Shown: in pieces, positions 61,168-64,000 of the stretch
Position numbering within the stretch: the first letter of the stretch is position 1
Layout: each line of letters begins with the position of its first letter
Source: an uncultured Prevotellaceae bacterium
GTDB taxonomy: Bacteria; Bacteroidota; Bacteroidia; Bacteroidales; UBA932
Direction of reading: 5' to 3'
DNA: 64,000 nucleotides
NCBI GenBank assembly: GCA_947166905.1
Contig: CAMVFZ010000002.1
Location: 62,001 to 126,000, forward strand
Notes under the pieces: generated by a model
The model's input: the letters and a program-made list of their open reading frames with translations, nothing else
Database searches by the model: none
Told to the model about the DNA's origin: nothing
Translations under genes and position numbers: made by a program

Positions 61168-62646
61168 ATGAACATAAAGGTCATATCGCGTAATGTAGGC
61201 TATGCACTACTTGTAAGTGCATTGTTTATGTTTTTGTCGGTACTGGTTTCTGTAAAGAACGGTAACGACAGCGCTTTGGCCGCCCTTCTGATAAGCTTTA
61301 TAATCACCTTTGTAACAGGTGCTTTCCCTTTCATATTCGTAAGGAAAAACGAGGTTATTACGCTAAAGGACGGATATATGATTATCTTCCTGTCCTGGGT
61401 TCTGTCCTTTATCTTCGGTATGCTGCCATACCTTCTGTGGGGTGGTCCGTTTACCGTCATAAACGCCTGGTTTGAAAGTGTTTCCGGTTTTACGACTACC
61501 GGATCCAGCATATTGGAAAACATAGAAGCCCTGCCGGACAGTTTGTTGTTCTGGAGGTCTTCAACACACTTTATCGGCGGTTTGGGAGTTGTTGTCTTCC
61601 TGCTGCTGATTATTCCGTCATCCAGCCCTGTCAAGCTTAGGCTGGCCAATATGGAGCTGTCTTCTCTTTCAAAAGACGGTTACATGGCCAGGGCTAACAA
61701 GACCGTGCGCATCTTTACTTATGTTTATCTTGGTCTGGCCTTCTCTGCCTTCCTGGCTTACTGGATTGCAGGCATGAGCGTCTTCGACGCCATCAACCAC
61801 GCCTTCAGCGTGTGCGCGACAGGTGGCTTCAGCACCAGGAACCTTTCTATTGCAGCCTTTGGCTCGCCGGCGATAAACATCATCACCATATTCTTCATGA
61901 TTGTCGGTTCCATCCACTTTGGCATCATCTTTATGGTTTTTGCCACCAGGAGCCTCAAACCATTGAAGAACAAGGTGCTGAAATACTATGTGGGCAGTAT
62001 ACTTGTAGTGTCCATTATTGTTGCTCTGTCTCTTAAGATAGAGGGTATTGAAGCAACCTGGGGCAGTGCCATCATGAATGGTGTCTTCCAGGTATCGGCA
62101 TATACATCAACTACTGGTTTTGCAATAACCGACAACAGTGCATGGCCACTTCTGCCTTGTATCCTGCTTATGTTGGTGGGTATCCAGTGCGGTATGGCCG
62201 GTTCTACTACCGGTGGTGTTAAGAGTGACCGCATGATGTATTTCTTCAAGGCTATGATACGTCAGATCAAACGAAGTATCAACCCTTCTTCTGTGACTAA
62301 AATCAAGGTGGGAAGCAAGTTCTTCAGCGACGAAGAAGTTTTCCCCCATATTCTGTATATTACTGTATTTCTGGTACTTATTGTGGTATCGATGGTGCTT
62401 TGCCTTATGTTCGGTACCAATAACCAGAACGCTTTGTCCGGTACAATCGCCTCACTGGCGAACGTAGGCCCGGCGCTTGGGGAAATTGGATCGGCCGGTA
62501 ACTACAACTGTGAGCCGTCGATGGTCAAGTTTATCTATACCCTGGATATGCTTCTTGGCCGATTGGAGATTTACCCGGTGATTGCGGCTATCTCTATAAT
62601 GCTTCACAGGAGTAGAAAACATGGGCAGGGCGGAACAGTTGTATAA
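61168..62646 (+). CDS. trkH: Trk/Ktr-type potassium uptake protein TrkH
   Basis: 492 residues with four M1-P-M2 units. The selectivity-filter segments are recognisable as VSGFTTTGSSIL, CATGGFSTRN, YTSTTGFA and LANVGPALGEIG. It carries K+ across the inner membrane. TrkA, its usual NAD-binding regulatory partner, is not seen in the window. Its end overlaps the next gene by 26 bp. Confidence 0.94.
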   Translation: MNIKVISRNVGYALLVSALFMFLSVLVSVKNGNDSALAALLISFIITFVTGAFPFIFVRKNEVITLKDGYMIIFLSWVLSFIFGMLPYLLWGGPFTVINAWFESVSGFTTTGSSILENIEALPDSLLFWRSSTHFIGGLGVVVFLLLIIPSSSPVKLRLANMELSSLSKDGYMARANKTVRIFTYVYLGLAFSAFLAYWIAGMSVFDAINHAFSVCATGGFSTRNLSIAAFGSPAINIITIFFMIVGSIHFGIIFMVFATRSLKPLKNKVLKYYVGSILVVSIIVALSLKIEGIEATWGSAIMNGVFQVSAYTSTTGFAITDNSAWPLLPCILLMLVGIQCGMAGSTTGGVKSDRMMYFFKAMIRQIKRSINPSSVTKIKVGSKFFSDEEVFPHILYITVFLVLIVVSMVLCLMFGTNNQNALSGTIASLANVGPALGEIGSAGNYNCEPSMVKFIYTLDMLLGRLEIYPVIAAISIMLHRSRKHGQGGTVV

Positions 62647-64000
62647 TGGTTTCATAGCTTATCTTGGTCTTGATCCAACCCCTTGTCAGGAGCGCTGCCT
62701 TGGGCAGATTGCAGACTTTGTGACGGGAGGGGACAGCGATATCATGGTGCTGTCCGGTTTTGCCGGTACTGGAAAAACTACGCTTCTGGCCTCTGTGGTA
62801 AAGACGTTGGAGTCTTTCCATACAAGGTATGTGCTGCTGGCTCCTACGGGCCGTGCCGCCAAGGTCTTGGCCAACTATTCCGGCCGTCAGGCTTATACCA
62901 TCCACAAACATATCTATAGACAGAAATCGGTTGCCGATGATGGCGTGGGGCAGTTTTCGCTGTCGCATAACAAGGCTGTGCGTACCCTGTTCGTGGTTGA
63001 CGAGGCTTCGCTGATCGGCGGGGCGCAGGAGGGTGGCGGCAATGTCTTCGGGACAGGGGATTTGCTGTCGGATTTGATTGGTTTTGTGCGTAGCGGGGCC
63101 GATTGCAAATTGCTTCTTGTGGGCGACCGTGCTCAGCTTCCGCCGGTTGGAATGGAGAATAGTCCTGCGCTGGACGAGTCCGTGATGGATGAGTTCGGTG
63201 GCGTGGAGTATGCTTTTATGACTACTGTTGTGCGTCAGAAGGCGGAGTCTGGCATTTTGGAGAATGCAACCCGTTTGCGGGAGCTTCTTTTTGAAGAGGG
63301 GATAGCCCAGGCTTCTATGGATGAATTGCGTTTGCGTGCGGATGGTTTCCCGGATATTGAGCGTGTGAGCGGTGGGGAGTTGCTGGAGGTGTTGTCAGAT
63401 GCTTATGGCCGTTATGGGGAGGGAGAGACTATGGTTCTGTGCCGTTCCAATAAGATGGCGAACCGGTATAATGCGGGTATCCGTGCTAAGATCCAGTATA
63501 AGGAGGAGGATTTGGTGAAGGGGGATAAGCTGATGGTGGTGAAGAACTGTTATCAGGTTCCTGAGGATATGGAGCAGGTTGATTTTATTGCGAATGGGGA
63601 TGTGGCGGATTTGCTAAAAATCGGCAAGTATGAAGAGCGTTATGGGCTTCATTTTGCTACGGCCAGGTTGTCGTTCCCGGATTATGATGATGAGGAGATG
63701 TCTGTGAAGGTGTGTTTGGATGCTTTGTCGTCTGAGGCGCCGGCGCTTACGTATGAGCAGCAGAATGCTTTGTATCAGGGGGTTAATGCGGATTATGAGC
63801 ATATTAAGTCCAAGAAGAAGCGTTATGATGCTGTGAAGGAGGATCCGTATTTCAATGCTTTGCAGATTAAGTATGCTTATGCGCTTACGTGTCATAAGGC
63901 GCAGGGTGGACAGTGGAAATGTGTGTTTATTGATAATCCGTTCTGGCAGGAGCCGTTGGATCGCGAACAGCTTAGGTGGCTTTATACAGCACTGACAAGA
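62621..64000 (+). CDS. RecD-like ATP-dependent DNA helicase (3' end outside window)
   Basis: 460 codons to the window end without a stop. The Walker A motif is LSGFAGTGKTT (about 46-56), Walker B LFVVDEASL (about 124-132), then LLVVGDRAQLPPVG-like LLVGDRAQLPPVG, and the C-terminal helicase motif ALTCHKAQGGQW near the end, followed by LYTALTR. Start ATG 62621 overlaps trkH by 26 bp. The layout is that of the short RecD2-like/UvrD_C_2 helicases annotated in Bacteroidota; a DNA repair role is inferred from family only. Confidence 0.9.
   Translation, partial: MGRAEQLYNGFIAYLGLDPTPCQERCLGQIADFVTGGDSDIMVLSGFAGTGKTTLLASVVKTLESFHTRYVLLAPTGRAAKVLANYSGRQAYTIHKHIYRQKSVADDGVGQFSLSHNKAVRTLFVVDEASLIGGAQEGGGNVFGTGDLLSDLIGFVRSGADCKLLLVGDRAQLPPVGMENSPALDESVMDEFGGVEYAFMTTVVRQKAESGILENATRLRELLFEEGIAQASMDELRLRADGFPDIERVSGGELLEVLSDAYGRYGEGETMVLCRSNKMANRYNAGIRAKIQYKEEDLVKGDKLMVVKNCYQVPEDMEQVDFIANGDVADLLKIGKYEERYGLHFATARLSFPDYDDEEMSVKVCLDALSSEAPALTYEQQNALYQGVNADYEHIKSKKKRYDAVKEDPYFNALQIKYAYALTCHKAQGGQWKCVFIDNPFWQEPLDREQLRWLYTALTR

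Overview
The window looks like a chromosomal stretch of a Bacteroidales bacterium, probably an uncultured gut-type lineage of middling GC content. The evidence is the many promoters of the Bacteroidota form TTTG-N19/20-TAnnTTTG, SPII lipoproteins with short lipoboxes, a serine palmitoyltransferase (sphingolipid synthesis), a sodium-pumping methylmalonyl-CoA decarboxylase with a lamin-tail OadG subunit, a TPP-riboswitch-controlled TonB receptor, and phylum-typical families (DUF4301, DUF5606, DUF3276/PUR, DUF6340, GSCFA, long NusB, YbbR). The species cannot be named from the sequence alone.

Layout. 1-4440 is an accessory patch: the 3' end of a tRNA with its terminator, a tyrosine recombinase, a large secreted lipoprotein preceded by a 48-residue cysteine-containing peptide gene, and about 0.8 kb of gene debris and hairpins. 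From 4458 onward the window is compact core chromosome. 4458-7107 carries a C_GCAxxG_C_C protein with an unknown partner, and an ECF sigma factor overlapping a membrane-anchored protein that ends in an outer-membrane barrel. 7194-14573 is a minus-strand block: SulP transporter and the TPR-yebC-mmdA-oadG-biotin carrier-mmdB operon. 14666-18619 holds recF, a DUF721 gene, pdxB and a DUF4301 gene. 19171-27944 holds lysA, ffh, GSCFA, a 5'-nucleotidase lipoprotein, DsbD and RNase Y. 27998-28763 holds a 6S RNA, zapA and a ZapB-like coiled-coil gene.

28851-41704 contains nadE, purine nucleoside phosphorylase, a SAH/MTA-type deaminase, a PUR protein, the nusB-yajC-ybbR-coaE-DUF5606-rimO-lipoprotein run, the queuosine genes queC-queD-queE interrupted by a hairpin element, the RNase P RNA, and glutaminyl cyclase. 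41727-64000 contains the TPP riboswitch and receptor, trmD, a five-repeat DUF349 protein, yidC, the YggS-like gene, a CPA2 antiporter, lpxB-surE, gapA, a CocE-type hydrolase with an odd C-terminus, glnS, serine palmitoyltransferase, and yicC-HAMP protein-trkH-helicase (helicase cut by the window end).

Themes. Envelope work dominates: YidC and YajC, LpxB, sphingolipid synthesis, DsbD, SRP, and lipoproteins. Ion handling is next: the Na+-pumping decarboxylase, SulP, CPA2 and TrkH. All nine convergent gene pairs end within 12 bp of each other or overlap; in one, the terminator of one gene (glnS) lies inside the coding sequence of its neighbour. The least explained items are the small peptide/lipoprotein pair beside the recombinase, the ECF sigma/barrel fusion pair, the nested inverted-repeat element between queD and queE, and the truncated CocE reading through a terminator. 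I see no CRISPR array, intact transposon, antiphage locus or biosynthetic cluster.
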